Below are positions 10,735 to 22,438 of a stretch of 64,000 bases of DNA, one piece after another. The notes beneath the pieces were generated by a model. That model had not been told where the DNA came from, searched no databases, and saw only the letters and a program-made list of their open reading frames with translations. Source of the DNA: Byssothecium circinans (lineage: Eukaryota > Ascomycota > Dothideomycetes > Pleosporales > Massarinaceae). A program made the position numbers and the translations under genes. The DNA is taken from contig ML976979.1 of the NCBI GenBank assembly GCA_010015675.1, forward strand, positions 26,739-90,738, written 5' to 3'. Positions within the stretch are counted from its first letter, which is position 1; every line of letters starts with the position of its first letter.

Positions 10735-11916
10735 GTGCGAGAAGGTGGTTCTTCGTCGTCGGGAGACAAGAATAGGTGAGAAGACGATTATTCGCGTGAA
10801 TGTGATGGGGTTAGATACGGTGGGGGCTGGAGTGGAGTTCACGGGATCATTCTTTGCTCAGCCAAGTCTGGAGTTCGGCGGGTTCATGGTTCATTCTTTG
10901 GTTCAGGCGTATGCGTCATGGCTTGTCGGTGTCCTTTGCAAAAAGAACACTAACCGGGCTGATGACAGTGGCGGATATTCATTGATCGATGGGTTTGCGG
11001 GGGATTTTTATCTTTTTCATTCTTGCATCTGGTGGTTTGGGCTAAGTCTCGCCGCCAGGTCTTCTTTGCATGGGTCGATATCTGGGCAGGGAAGGCGTCC
11101 AGCGCGAATATCGAACATGGATGGCCATGCATCGATATTCGGGACTGGACTTGGTCCATCTTGAATTTTCGATAAAATCATCCCTTTTTTCTTTCTTTGT
11201 GGTGGTGGATGGCTTTTGGCATAGCGTTCCGTCGTGCAGACATAGTCATTGATACCGAACTCTCTCTCATTCATCAATAGAAATATCTTTCGGGAACTGG
11301 GATTACGATGATAGGGCTGTGATAGAAACTCCCAACTGCTTCGTGTATGAGTTTGTTCTAGAGAATCATGCTAATCAACATACCGATGCTTGCCATGACT
11401 CGCGGAATTGAAAGAAGAGTGTGGTGTTTACATGTTTTGGAGCAAGTAGGTAGGATTTAATATACGGTAAGATTACAGGAGGCTGTGAACGCGTAGAGGA
11501 GATGGCGGTGTAGGTTTAGTAGCGAGCTATGTAGAGTTTTAATGTGGTGTGTGGCATTGAGGAATGGAGAAGTAGTGTTTAGTACTAAGTTGGGGGGAAA
11601 TATTATAAGGCTTCTGATACCTATGCGTACGATCAGTTCGGTCAACATGTGTTGCTGGATATATGAGGGCTCATCAGGCGATCGGAGGATTGTTCCGCGG
11701 GTTCCGCGTATATAGTCTCATCTAATCTCACCCCAATACAATAGAGCTTCGCTCTCCTGAATCCTCTCCTGAGTTCGATTTTCCTCCACAACATGCAATC
11801 GATCAGCTTGTGGAGATTTATTAATCCTCATTTACGTATCGGTAAGTCAACCTGCGAAGAACATCCCAGTGAGAGCGTGGCAAACTTTGGTGTTCTGGAG
11901 TAATTGGACCTTACCG
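10735..11916. other. intergenic, about 1.2 kb, no supported gene
   Basis: This holds the 3' flank of the 558-aa gene, followed by sequence that becomes more AT-rich toward 11300-11800. Frames here (for example 10745-11164 plus and 11457-11648 minus) lack motifs and coding-like codon use. A short plus-strand ATG at 11792 followed by a good gtaagt donor at 11840 was seen, but no partner exon could be found. Confidence 0.45.
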
Positions 11917-12997
11917 TTACTGCGCCTTACTCTTGCCGTCCCGACCACAGATGTCTCCCAGGTGCTTCCAGATCTCGAAGATTCCGGCAGCCTCGTCGAT
12001 TTCGCTATACTTGATAGCAAGGGCAGCCGCCTGTTGACGGACGCCGGCGTCGAGAGTCGTACGCTGGGCGAGCTTAGAGACCGTGGACACGACGTAGTTG
12101 ACGCCGCAGCCGCCGAATATCTAAAATAGCATAGTAACACAATTAGTAGCCTTATTAACCTAAAAAGATATAAAATTCCGCTTACTGTGATAGTTTTAGT
12201 TAATGGCATAAAATAAACGCATAATAAGACGGAACAGCTTATCCTACTACTTAGTAACCTACTTAATATTATAACCTATAATAGAGTTAAGGGCTATGTT
12301 ATATTTAGGAAGGTTTTTTACCACTTCCTCGATGCTGACTTTGAATAGACGGCGTGGGGATGGGACGGAGCTTACTCCATTATTACCCGAATTCGTGTCG
12401 CTGCCGATGTCAGACCTCTTCAGTGTCGTAGGACTCAGCATCGCTCTCGGACGAGAGGTCGGAGCTCGTAGTAGAACCGTCGGATATCTCTATAATGCGA
12501 GGGTAGGGCAACGCCCTAGCTGCCTTGGCCGCTATGAGCTTCGTCACAGCCGCGTCCAGGAAGTCCTGAACGGCCACTCCCTCCATCAGAGAATCTAGGA
12601 AGAGCGCTAGGAACTGCTGTGCTAGAGCGGCCGCAACGGCCTCCTGTGCCTTGTCCGCACGCGGGCCTAAAGCATGGCGCATGTTTACATAGAGTACACC
12701 CAAGTTCGTCTCCGAGGAATAGACACCCGTGCGATCAAGCTCAGTTGTTGCAACATGGCTTAGTGTAGCGGCGACGGCCACGAGCTCATCTTTCCTTCCT
12801 GGATCCTTCTGAAGGTGCTGGAAGAGACGCATCATCTTGTAGTGGTTAGCTGGCGGCAAGGAAAAGGAATAGACCTGCGCCCACAGCTCGTAACCTCGCA
12901 CTCTATAGATATCCCCTCCCAATCTAAAAACATTGAATGCAACAACACGACCCACATGACGTAACACCCCACGCATCAAAAATACATTCCTCCCCAT
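11917..12997 (-). pseudogene. unknown gene with apparent +1 frameshift and AT-rich 201-nt intron
   Basis: Three coding-like segments run leftward. The first (12997-about 12413) reads through helical Ala/Leu-rich sequence (KAQEAVAAALAQQFLALFL) to an acidic Ser-rich tail and stops at 12410 (GTC TGA). Skipping one base there continues the acid/Ser-rich sequence in the next frame (DIGSDTNSGNNGVSS) into RRLFKVSIEEV. A phase-0 intron, 12321-12121, then leads to the last exon, 12120-11917 (IFGGCGVNYVVSTVSKLAQR to WKHLGDICGRDG), which has strongly G/C-ending codons. The continuity across frames argues for one gene with a recent frameshift, a sequencing indel, or less likely programmed +1 shifting. 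The family is not recognised. The true start may be downstream of 12997. Confidence 0.5.
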
Positions 12998-13521
12998 AAT
13001 TCCCAGTGAAAGAAACCTTCACGTTGCCAAACGTCCAACCTCCTATATTCACATTCATTGCCTAGATCACGTGCCTTCACCCTCCACTTCTTGGCGCCCT
13101 CCCCTCAATTCCACCACAAAACCCAAAACACAATACCCTCTAATTACCACCCCAGCAGAACCCTCTTCTGTACCCGAAATTTCCGGTTCACAGCTCTCAA
13201 CAGGAACTCCCATTCTTCAACCTCCACACAGGTTTTCTATACGCGATCGATCGATACCGTGACAGTGGACTTGGCTTGGTTTCCGCTACCTTGGAACTCC
13301 AATAGCAATTGTAATTCCAATGCCAGAAAACCTTGTGACAAGAGCTGTATCTTTATTTGCCTCGACAGTCTCGGTTTTATCTTTGTTGCTCATGCAGAAG
13401 GGCGAAGACGCACCACCGCCGAAGCCGCCGCTTTGTCGGGCTCCTACACCTCAACCTCTACCTCTACCTTTAGTGAAGGACACAAAAGTCTATAACATCT
13501 CGCTGTGCAGACCTTCTCACT
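12998..13521. other. divergent intergenic region
   Basis: This lies between the frameshifted minus gene and the plus-strand low-complexity gene. CA/CT-rich plus-strand sequence at 13050-13500 resembles a fungal pyrimidine-rich leader. Overlapping short frames give conflicting Ser/Thr/Pro-rich translations, so I call none of them. An additional upstream exon of the next gene cannot be excluded. Confidence 0.4.
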
Positions 13522-15881
13522 ATGCACAACAACAGCTCTACCTCAGCTCCTGGCCCCAAACACACGGATCAGAACTCCTCCAAGTCCTCGACGACGCCTT
13601 TTTTGGTTGAATCGGCCTCAATGTACTTTAAACTCGCCAATATCTTCCGCGAACCGCCGCGGTTGGTTGCGGGGTCGCCGATGGAGAGCACTGACTCAGC
13701 GACATGTTCTTGGAAGAGTAGTGGACTGAAAGAGTACTTCAATTCGTTCAAGTACGGCCGTGAGAAGACAAATCAAGGCACTGCGGTTGGATAGGAAAGG
13801 AGAAAAGTGGATGGGCCGGTCACGAAGACGAAGCAGTCGACGAAACCGCGAAAGCCTGTAGGCAAGACAGTGGAGAGTTCAGTAACGAAGGCGGCTACCG
13901 AAGCGCTAAAGGAAGAACGGATGGAAGCACAGAAGACAGCTAAGCTAGCCGCAAAAGAAAATGGTGAGAAGAATAAGCGCGGCATGTTCGGCAAGATGAT
14001 GGTTTTCCTCACTGAGATATTCGGTCGGCAGGACGGGAAGACAGTAGCAAAGGGCGAGGTAGATAATAACGGCAGCACTACCACCTACGACCAAAATAAC
14101 CCAAAAGACTATAAGCGAAATCAAGATAGCTTCCAAAAAAACAAAACACTCCCTCGAACCTCCGCCGAAGCCGACATCCCTCCCCTATCGTCAGTACTTG
14201 GCGTACTCGCCACACCATCCGCGTCAACCCCCCAAAAATCCAACGCATACCCTACCATCCACAGCAACAACACAGACAACCCTACAAATCCCGGCTATCC
14301 AGGCTATACCGGTGCTATAGTCCTCAATGCAGATATCGTTCATGCGCTCCAGGATGTCCCGGTTGTTCGTGTCACCAACATTCACCCGAACCCGACGCTC
14401 ATAACTGAGGATTTATCCGAGACACCGCCATCTGCGATAACATGGACGCAGTCCTCTTCTACGAAAGACGTGCAGTCAGTACGAGAGCGCGATGTCGAGC
14501 ACCATGCCTCTGGTAGCGTGACATCTGTGGCGGTGAACTATCGTGAGATAGAGATGGACGTAGCGCTTTCGCCCACGACGACGAAGCTGGGAAGTTGTCG
14601 AGACACCACGCCGATAATCCACGTGATGAGTCTACGGGGGAAGTGTATCTTTTCGACGTATACCCTCGGAGGAAAGACAGCGGCAGTGAGAGTGTATCTC
14701 CAACCCACGCCATCGACCTTATTTATCCCGAAGACCACGACGACGCTGTCCCATCTCCTACGACTGCTGAACCTGCCGCCTCCTTCAACTCCACCCTCCC
14801 CATTACACTGACAACGGAACCATCGCCGACGTTCTCCCAAGTCGAAAACGTTCTGGAGACGCCTGAGACTCCAGAGACTCCAATTCCGCCAGTGCGTGCT
14901 AGGGACGCATATGAGGACGAACACGAATCGGCGCTAGAAAACTGCTGTGCGAGCGCAAAATCCGAGGAGTGCCATGATAGTAGCGAGCAGAACCCCTCTT
15001 CGTTATCATTCTCTCCGGACTCCTCTTCATCCTCCTCATACAACCTCGAAGTCCCCGAAGCGGTACACCTGACACTCCAGCGCCACACAGCCGTCAAGGT
15101 GAGGAGATCTGCGCCCCGTGTCAGGAGCACAGAACAACTGTACGATCTTACCTCTGCCTCTGCCAAGGAGGATCTCGACCTCATCAGCTGTTCAACTGCT
15201 GTTGAAGAGTCGGGATCAGAGGTAAGAGTCAAGGATGCAGACTCCGTCGACGAGGCGTTCTCAACGCAGAAACATACGGACGCGGTACATGAACCGCATC
15301 CCCAGCACCACCAGCACCGGAAAAAGGACACAGTCCATGGAGACACACCGCCCAAGCAACCATCCCCGATCCTCCCCACACCATTCCCGCACGAGACATC
15401 CATCTCAGCCCCAAAGTCAACCGTTCCATTCGGCGACAACACACCACCCACCGAATCACCACGCCCAACACCCTACACCCCGCGCTCCCACGTCGACCTT
15501 CCGAACACCTCAAACCCGAAACCGCCATCTCCCACCACCACCGCCGCCGCCGCCATCACAGCTACTACCCGAAACCCCACCAACACTCACCTCAACCCTC
15601 CCATGAACCAAAAGCCTACAATTACACCCGGGCACACACTTCCCACACTTCCCCCACCAACGCCCCCCACGCTCAGGGAAAATCCCCCTGGAAAGCCCGA
15701 AAAACAGGACAAGAAGAAGATCACGAGCAGCACCAGCACCAGCACCTCCACGCAAATCCGCTCCACGTCCACCGTTGCGCTGCTTATCAACAAGTTCAAC
15801 CTTCCCTCTGACCTTTCTGTTTTGGAACGAAAAGACAGAGGAGGAGGGGGACGAGAGTCCGTGTTGCGGTCGGTTAGTTAA
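13522..15881 (+). CDS. hypothetical low-complexity Ser/Thr/Pro-rich protein, about 755 aa
   Basis: Proposed exons are 13522-13751, 13800-14542 and 14587-15881, with introns of 48 nt (gtacgg..ag) and 44 nt (gtgaga..ag). Without the first intron there is a stop at 13792. Without the second, the two long frames overlap at 14547-14811. The N-terminal part has a possibly folded region (MYFKLANIFREPPRLVAGSP), then a Lys/Glu/Ala-rich helix and GMFGKMMVFLTEIFGRQ. The rest is mostly disordered: Ser/Glu clusters, a Pro/Thr-rich tract, and a short hydrophobic C-terminal motif (TVALLINKFNLPSDLSVL). No family is recognised. Exon limits are my inference, and the start could lie in an upstream exon. Confidence 0.5.
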
Positions 15882-16194
15882 AGTAAAGCATGCTCACTAT
15901 TCTTCTCCTTCTTCTTCTTCCTCCTCTTCTTCCTGCCCCACCCCAAGTCAAGTTCTCCAGTCCCACTCGATTTCCATCCCTCTAGGCAAACCGTTCTATC
16001 TCTTGTATCTAGTGCTAGTGTCCTTTATCTAGCGTTTAGTAGTCTATTATCTAACCTTTAGAGTTTAACAAATAACAGCCACTTCCCCTCCCCTGTCCAC
16101 CCTACTCCATTCCCCAACATTAAACCACCTTCTTTCCTTATAATTTAATTCGTACTCCGCACCTTCTATAACGCCATGTCGGACAACCCAGCAA
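15882..16194. other. pyrimidine-rich 3' flank
   Basis: CT-rich sequence follows the preceding stop codon (runs of ttc/tcc near 15900-15940) with no coding content. It leads into the repeat field that fills most of 16195-17427. Confidence 0.5.
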
Positions 16195-16378
16195 TACCAA
16201 CACTAATACCACTACCAACACCAACACCTGTACTAATACTAACACCAACACCTAAACCAACACTGATACTAATACCAACACCTAAACTAATACTAATACT
16301 AACACTATACTGATACTAATACTAATACTAAGTTAACACTAATACTAATACCAATACCAATACTAATACCTAAACTAT
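16195..16378. repeat. degenerate ACTAAT/ACCAAC hexamer array
   Basis: About 180 bp of imperfect hexamer units built from accaac, actaat, accact and acctaa. Variation between units suggests an old, drifting satellite rather than a fresh expansion. No open frame of interest crosses it. Confidence 0.85.
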
Positions 16379-16550
16379 TCCAAGAAACAGAGAAAGAGAC
16401 AGAGACTAAGAAAATAAACTAAAATAAATTAAATTAAATCATGGGGAGGCCTTGATTTCTACCTTCCTCTTCCTCTTCCTCTATCTGCATATCTAGATGT
16501 CTAGAAAACCTATCAATAATAATAAAACCCCCCACAACGTCAACCTGCCT

Positions 16551-16551
<1 letters not shown>

Positions 16552-16624
<73 letters not shown>
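16552..16624. repeat. poly-C tract of 73 bp
   Basis: An almost pure run of C from 16552 to 16624, interrupted by one A at 16586. On the opposite strand it is a long G run, which can form quadruplexes. Frames translated through it (poly-Pro, poly-Gly) are artefacts. Tract length is unlikely to be accurate in an assembly, especially with a gap 250 bp away. Confidence 0.95.
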
Positions 16625-16625
<1 letters not shown>

Positions 16626-16824
16626 CAACCGCTACAAACTTGGCCCTCATGGCCCTCCATCCAACTCGCGATGGCCGCAACTCCAGCTGCCTACCACCCC
16701 CCTCCCAACACCTGAAAAAATAATAATTTTTAATTTTTTTTTTTGGGGGCAAAAAAGAACCCGTTAAACAAAATATCTCATCCGTGCGTTCTATACGCAC
16801 ACCCAAGCCCGCCACAAGTCTGCC

Positions 16825-16921
16825 ACAAGAACAAGAACAAGAACAAGAACAAGAACAAGAACAAGAANNNNNNNNNNACAAGAACAAGAACAAGAACAAG
16901 AACAAGAACAAGAACAAGAAG
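16825..16921. repeat. (ACAAGA)n microsatellite containing an assembly gap
   Basis: Perfect acaaga units run on both sides of ten N bases at 16868-16877. The gap lies inside the repeat, so the true copy number is unknown and the ten N are probably a placeholder. Confidence 0.95.
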
Positions 16922-17427
16922 AGCAAGTAGTCAGTCAACCTTAGTAACTAATCTCCCTACAACAAACACCCCCTCCCCCGCTTCCCTAGCTCCTGGAGAC
17001 CCCTAAAAAGAAAAAAGGGCCCAAGAATTACACCATACCTACCAAGAACCAAGAACTAAGAAACAGAGAAACAGGTAACCACGGACCCCGAATCCCCGAT
17101 AGGAAAAAAGAAGCAAGCCGAAGCCCCTCAAAAACACCACAAACACGCCTCCGCCCGAACCATTTTATCCCCGTATCCCCATATCCCCATACCCCCACCC
17201 ACCGACCCATCCATCATGAAAATGCCCATGAATTTCCCATACACACATCATCCCCACCCTCATACTCATTCTCCCTTGATACACAGCGAACCAAGCCCCA
17301 TATTCCCTAGCCCGCTATACCCTCCACCCCTTTACCCATTTACTTTGAACCCCCCAATCCCTAGCCCCCAATCCGCAACCCCCCGCCCCCAGCCCCCAAC
17401 CCACCCCATCCACCACCCAACCCCTCT
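16922..17427. other. low-complexity CA/CCC-rich flank
   Basis: The sequence between the gap and the SNF4 stop codon is rich in ccc, cca and cat runs (for example 17200-17430) and carries no motif-bearing frame. It presumably includes the SNF4 3' untranslated region. Confidence 0.5.
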
Positions 17428-18859
17428 TCACTCATTCTCCTCGCCCTCAAGCAACGTATAATCCAAGATATCGCTCAGCGTAAGCACACCCTGCAGTTTC
17501 TGCTGTTCATCAATGACGATGAAGCGATGCACGCGAGACCTCCGAATAGTGTCGTAGATAGTACTGAGTTGATCCTGCATGGAGCAAGTATAGATACCAG
17601 GAAAGTCCTATCACACATCACATGTCAGCACCATCATCACAGTCACCGTCACTACCCAACAAGAAGGGAGTGGGAAGGAGAGAAACATACATCAGACCGC
17701 TTAAGCAGCGCCTCCCCCACACTAAGATTCAACTCATCGTACACCCCACCCTTGATAATCGTGATAATATCCACCGCCTCAAACACATTGAGCACTGTGC
17801 CATCGCGATCGATAATCGGCACGCTGGAGATGCTCTTCTTGACCAGCATGTGGATCACGTCAATGACGGGTGTATCCATGTACGCGGTCGCCATGTCCTT
17901 GTACGTGCCGACGTTCAGGTCTTTGAGCGGTTTCCGCAGCATTTGCGTTTCCTTGACGTTGACGGCGATGAACTTGAGGAGGCGGTATTGGGTGATGACG
18001 GATACGACCATGGTGCGGTGGGTTTCGTCATCGATGTCGACGATGGGGATGCGGCGGGCGCGGGATTCGAGCATTTTGCGGCAGGCTTCGTAGAGGGGGC
18101 GTTCGGGGTGGACGGAGACGGTTTCTATGGGTGTGACGCCGAGGGATCGTTCGATATCTACTCTCATTAGCAATCGTAGTCTAGAAGAGAAACCGGTAGA
18201 CCTACCTCTCAGGCTGTTCAAACGGAACTGGTCTATCCGCGCCAGATGCTCCGGGTTCTGCCAGTAGTACTGGATGACGTTGATGTAATCCGAGGTGGTG
18301 AGCAATCCGGCGAAAGTCGATGTCTTCGAGTCCCACAGCGGTGCAGAGACGATGCCTATACCATATCAGCTCGAACCCTAACCTCAAGATCTGGTAGCGG
18401 AACCCACCATTCTGTATCAAAATGTTCAGACTCTTCTTCACCAGCAACGACGTATCGAAGACGATCAACCGGAAGCTCAGCGGCAGGACATCGTAGCTCG
18501 TCCGCACTTTCAAAAAAGCGCGAATCGTCCTCTACTCAAGAATCAGCACTGCATCACAATCTCAACCCTCATGATCCGCTCTCCCCATCCCCACCGTCCT
18601 CATCATCCCCATCCTCCCCCCATCAAGTAAAAGCACTCACCAGCCCATCCAACTGTTCCCTATCCGCCGCCGTCAACGCTCTAGGCGACATCCCCGGCCT
18701 CCCCAGCCCCTGTTCAAGATACGTCCTGGGCGTAACAAACGTCAGCGCCGGCGTTGGGGCTGGTGCTGGTCTCCCACCACCATTCCCATTCCCATTCCCA
18801 CCGTCGACAAACACCTCCCCATCACCACCAGAACCGTGCACGTCGGCGCCCGACGACAT
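17428..18859 (-). CDS. snf4: AMP-activated protein kinase gamma subunit (Snf4)
   Basis: Five exons (18859-18641, 18531-18408, 18355-18206, 18157-17691, 17607-17428), with introns of 109, 52, 48 and 83 nt, give 379 aa. This is the nucleotide-sensing regulatory subunit of the SNF1/AMPK complex, which controls glucose derepression. Residues 1-60 are a Gly/Pro-rich extension. Four CBS repeats follow, opening with [25 protein letters not shown], and with [58 protein letters not shown] and [22 protein letters not shown] as later landmarks. It ends LLEGEENE. All joins restore family sequence, so the structure is firm. The gene lies head-to-tail downstream of a PP2C phosphatase gene. Confidence 0.96.
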
Positions 18860-19647
18860 CGTGACAGCTGCGATGCTCCTCTAGTCGGAGCCGCATGGAG
18901 AGGAGAGGACGTGCAGGTGCCGGTGCAGATGCAGGTGTGGCGCTGGAGTTAAAGGCTCGACGTCTCGTGTGCGTGTGCGTGTGCGTGTGCGTGTACGTGG
19001 TGGTTTGTGTACGTCACCGAGGCCGAGGCGGGAGAAAGCGTATTGTTGCTTGTATTTTGTATGCGCTGACAGGCAGAAGGACGTGAAGTGAAAGTGAAGT
19101 GAAGTGAGTGAGTGGAGAGCCGCAGCTGCGACTGCAGAGGCCCAAACGAAACGAGCTCGTTGCTGTTTCCTGCCCTCCGCGCCGTTGGTGGTGGGGCAAG
19201 TGCATGGGGTCTGTGCGCAGCTTATGTCAGAAGATGGAGATGGAGATGACGTGCAGGACTCCACGAGTCATGGACGCAATGACCGTGCATTTGGAGTTAG
19301 GTGATGAGTCATAAAGCTTGTAGAGACTTGTTTGTTTCCTTGAATTGAACAAGCTGAGCAAGAACGCCCAGCTTCACGGCATGGCTACGGACACCAGCAC
19401 CATGTGCTGTACTTATAAAGGAGACGGGGAGAAAAAACCCCAGAGGAGATTACAGCAAGACAGTTACAAACCAAACCAGCCTAGAAATAAGCCGCCACCC
19501 ATCTCCCCAGATCAAAAGCAATGTAAAGCGCCTCCTCGTCGTTATCACGTACAGTATCCGTCAACGCTCGTCTCGATAAAGTGCCGCTCAAACCATGCCA
19601 TCCCCATTTCTCCCTGCCTCGCCAGTCCAGCCCACCAAGTGTAGCTA
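18860..19647. other. SNF4 promoter region with GTGTGC microsatellite
   Basis: This 788-bp spacer between two minus-strand genes holds the SNF4 promoter and the PP2C 3' flank. At about 18966-18999 there is a short gtgtgc repeat. Stretches of gaagtgaagtg follow near 19090-19110. Frames within it are not supported as genes. Confidence 0.5.
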
Positions 19648-21352
19648 CTAGCTTGGGGTCTTTTGTGCGGCTTTGACTGCTTCGATATTGAGCTCGGGCC
19701 CCGGCTCCTGTTCATTCCCTTCTTCTTCCTCTTCTTTGATCATTTCAGCTGCGGCGCTTTCGACGGGTATTTCAGGTTCGCCAACTTCTTTCCTGGCTTG
19801 CGAGACAATGGCATCGGCTTCGCTGATCCCGGCGGTGCTCGATTCCTTGTCGACGCCGAGTTGAGCTTCTGTCTTGCGTTGCTTGAGGGCCTTGTTGTCG
19901 AAACGGACAATCATACAGGACAGGTTGTCGGTTGAGAAGCGCGCAAGTGCGTGGTCGACTAGTGCTTTGGAGGCCGCTTGCGGGTCCCGGATGCCTCTGA
20001 CCAGGTCGACGGCCTCTTGATCTGAGCACACGTCCCATAGCTGTTGATGGTTAGCATGCTTTGGAAAAGTGGGGAAGGTTACACACCCCGTCGCACGCAA
20101 GAATCAAAAATTCGTCTTGATCGGGTTGAATGACAGTTTCCGTGGTGTAGGGATGGCCGGTGACGAGGTCTTTCATGTACGCATCGCCCAACGCCCTCGT
20201 CACTGCGAGTACGCCATTGACGCGGTTGTTGAGAATTAAACCCCCAGCGCTGGCAACGCGACGACCCTCGTTCTCATCGCTGCCCTTGTGGTCATAAGAT
20301 AGTCGCAGTGCCCGACCATTACGACACAAGACTATCCGAGCATCACCAACATTCGCTGTATATAGCACTCTCTGGCGAGTAGCATCATTCCGTACCCGCG
20401 CCTCGGTTGCCTGCACCTCGCCAGTCTTGGCGGCATCAACGTCATTCTGCTTCTCGCCAGCTCCAGTCGCATCTTTGACCGCCGACACGGCCGCCGGTGC
20501 GAACAATACTGAGCCAGTAGATGATTGAGAATTGGGCACGCGGTCTTCCCACCTCAGCACTGCGGTAACGGCAGTGCAACCGCTATTCTTAAGGGGCAAT
20601 TTCTCGAGTTGCTGGTCCACCTGGGTAAAAGTCTGGTCGAGAAGCTCCGGTATAGGCGTGTTTGGGTTCTTTCTGATGATATCCTCGAGTAATAAATGTA
20701 GCTTTTTGCCACACCAGTCTGCCGCAAATGTCCCAGCATGGCCATCAAAGATTGCAAAATATCCATTGTCCGTCTCAACAACCGACTGATTTGAGATGGT
20801 GGATGCATCGGAAGTTGAACTTCGGCTCTTGTCTGCGCCATACGACGGCGCCGGGGTGCTGAGGAAATTGTAGAGATATGCATGTGTATCCTCCATAGTC
20901 CTCCGACATTTCTTGTTCTTGTCTTCGGTAACGCCGACTCGGAATGTGGAACGGGGCCCAGGGTTCGACTCGCCAGCGGAGTTGTTCAGTGAGCCCTGAG
21001 GCACGCTGAGCGCGGGATCGGCCTTTCCGAGTTTCTGTATAGGTGTCTGCGCAACCTTATCCACGGCGGCACTACCCGACGTCGGCGAGGAGCCGGCCAG
21101 ATGGAGCGATTGTTTTGCGCTGGAGAACATATCTCGGGCACGCGACACGCCGCTACTTCTTCGCTGCTTCTTCTCGCCGATGGGGATCGCCTCGGGAGAC
21201 TTGTGTTCCGGTGTCGACGTAGTGCTAGTGGACCGTGTCTTCTCGTCGACGCCGTCATGCCCTTGGGCGAGCTTGAGCTGGTCGGCGGGAGAGGTCGAGT
21301 CTATGGCGGATTCGTCGTCTTTCGCGGGGGAGCTGCCAAACATTCTATTCAA
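19648..21352 (-). CDS. PP2C-family protein serine/threonine phosphatase
   Basis: Exons 21352-20087 and 20040-19648, with a 46-nt intron, give 552 aa. This is a metal-dependent (Mn/Mg) phosphatase related to Ptc1-type regulators of stress MAP kinases. The first 120 or so residues are Ser/Thr-rich and variable. Catalytic landmarks are [64 protein letters not shown] (split by the intron) and [11 protein letters not shown]. The C-terminal 100 residues are Glu-rich. The frame stays open upstream to an acceptor at about 21464 (acctacag), and a gtaagc donor lies near 21555. So an upstream exon, coding or in the leader, is likely and the true start may be earlier. Confidence 0.92.
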
Positions 21353-22438
21353 GAGACCTCCTTGGCTGGAGAAACTCCGTCGCTTGTTGCCAGCCAGATT
21401 GATGGATTGTGCGCTGCTCGCAATGTATGCGGGGCTAATAATGCGGAGAGGACTGGGAGGCTCTGTAGGTCAATGCATTAGCGACTTCTCAGGTACCCAG
21501 GCAGCCTCGACTCTCGAGGTGCAGACGAGGGGCGGCAATGGCGGGGTGGACGGGACGCGTGCTTACCAAGGCGGAGATGGAGGATAAACACAGAGGTAGG
21601 TAGATGGGATAGCGAGAGGACCGACGAGAGGAGCGGGAGAACACGTAGGTGTAGGTGTAGGTGCAGGTGTCGGCGTGGATGCGGGCGCGGGCGACGTGGT
21701 GGAAGAGGCGGTGGTTAGCTCTATGTAGGCGCTTGCGCTGCGCTGCGGCTGGCGAATGACGTCGGTGTCTTCACGCTGGTGTCGGCGTGACCGGATGTAG
21801 TGAAGTGGGCGCAGGTTGCTGGAGGGACACGGGAGGGAGAGGGGAGTGCGAGGGAAACCGGAAACAGTAGATAGACTATAGGCGCGGTAGCAAGTCTTTG
21901 AGGATGCAGAGTAGTGGCGGTGGTACTCGAGCACAGGTACGGGCAGAGGATGGCGGCCATGCAGTGAGGTGCGGGGATGCTCAGGCTGGACTCTCGAGGC
22001 AGCCTCGTTTCACGACTGCCCCCACGGCTGTCGCCTTGTCCTGCGGCTTGATGGGGCGCAAACTGTTCCCTTGCACCGGTGAGCTGCTCTTCTCAACGTA
22101 CCCGTCGCAGAGGCAGACTGCAGTGTGGGGACGTGGTACATGGTGTTGCGCGTGTCTATTTCGGGACCGCTAGGAACGATCAATTGATCTGCACGATCTC
22201 GGACCTCAAAACAACGAGCAGGGATTGAGGAGCATGACGGCATCCTATTTCAAAACATCGCAGCAGAAGAAGGTCTTGCACGGTGGTTGAAACATGTCCG
22301 CCTTCCTGGGGTGCTCGGTATGCTAGAGGGGCCACCAAGGCTCGCAATTGGAAATCTAAAACATCATCGCAACCGAGATCCTGCAGAGGTCGAGATACAA
22401 CTCCAAACGCCGTGCCACGGCACCAGAGATGCGGCGCT
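21353..22438. other. PP2C leader/promoter and VPS2 3' flank
   Basis: The right part of the PP2C gene extends here: a probable 5' intron at about 21465-21555 and an untranslated or short coding exon further right. A ggtgta-type repeat lies at about 21640-21670. No independent gene could be supported. The frames at 21563-21934 and 22180-22575 are not coding-like. Confidence 0.45.

Noticed and set aside
11869..12129. 86-codon plus-strand frame
   Set aside because: The minus strand over the same bases has strongly G/C-ending codons and matching splice signals, so the plus frame is a shadow.
16434..16938. Poly-Pro and poly-Gly open frames on both strands
   Set aside because: They are translations of the poly-C tract and the ACAAGA microsatellite, and cross a gap of ten N.
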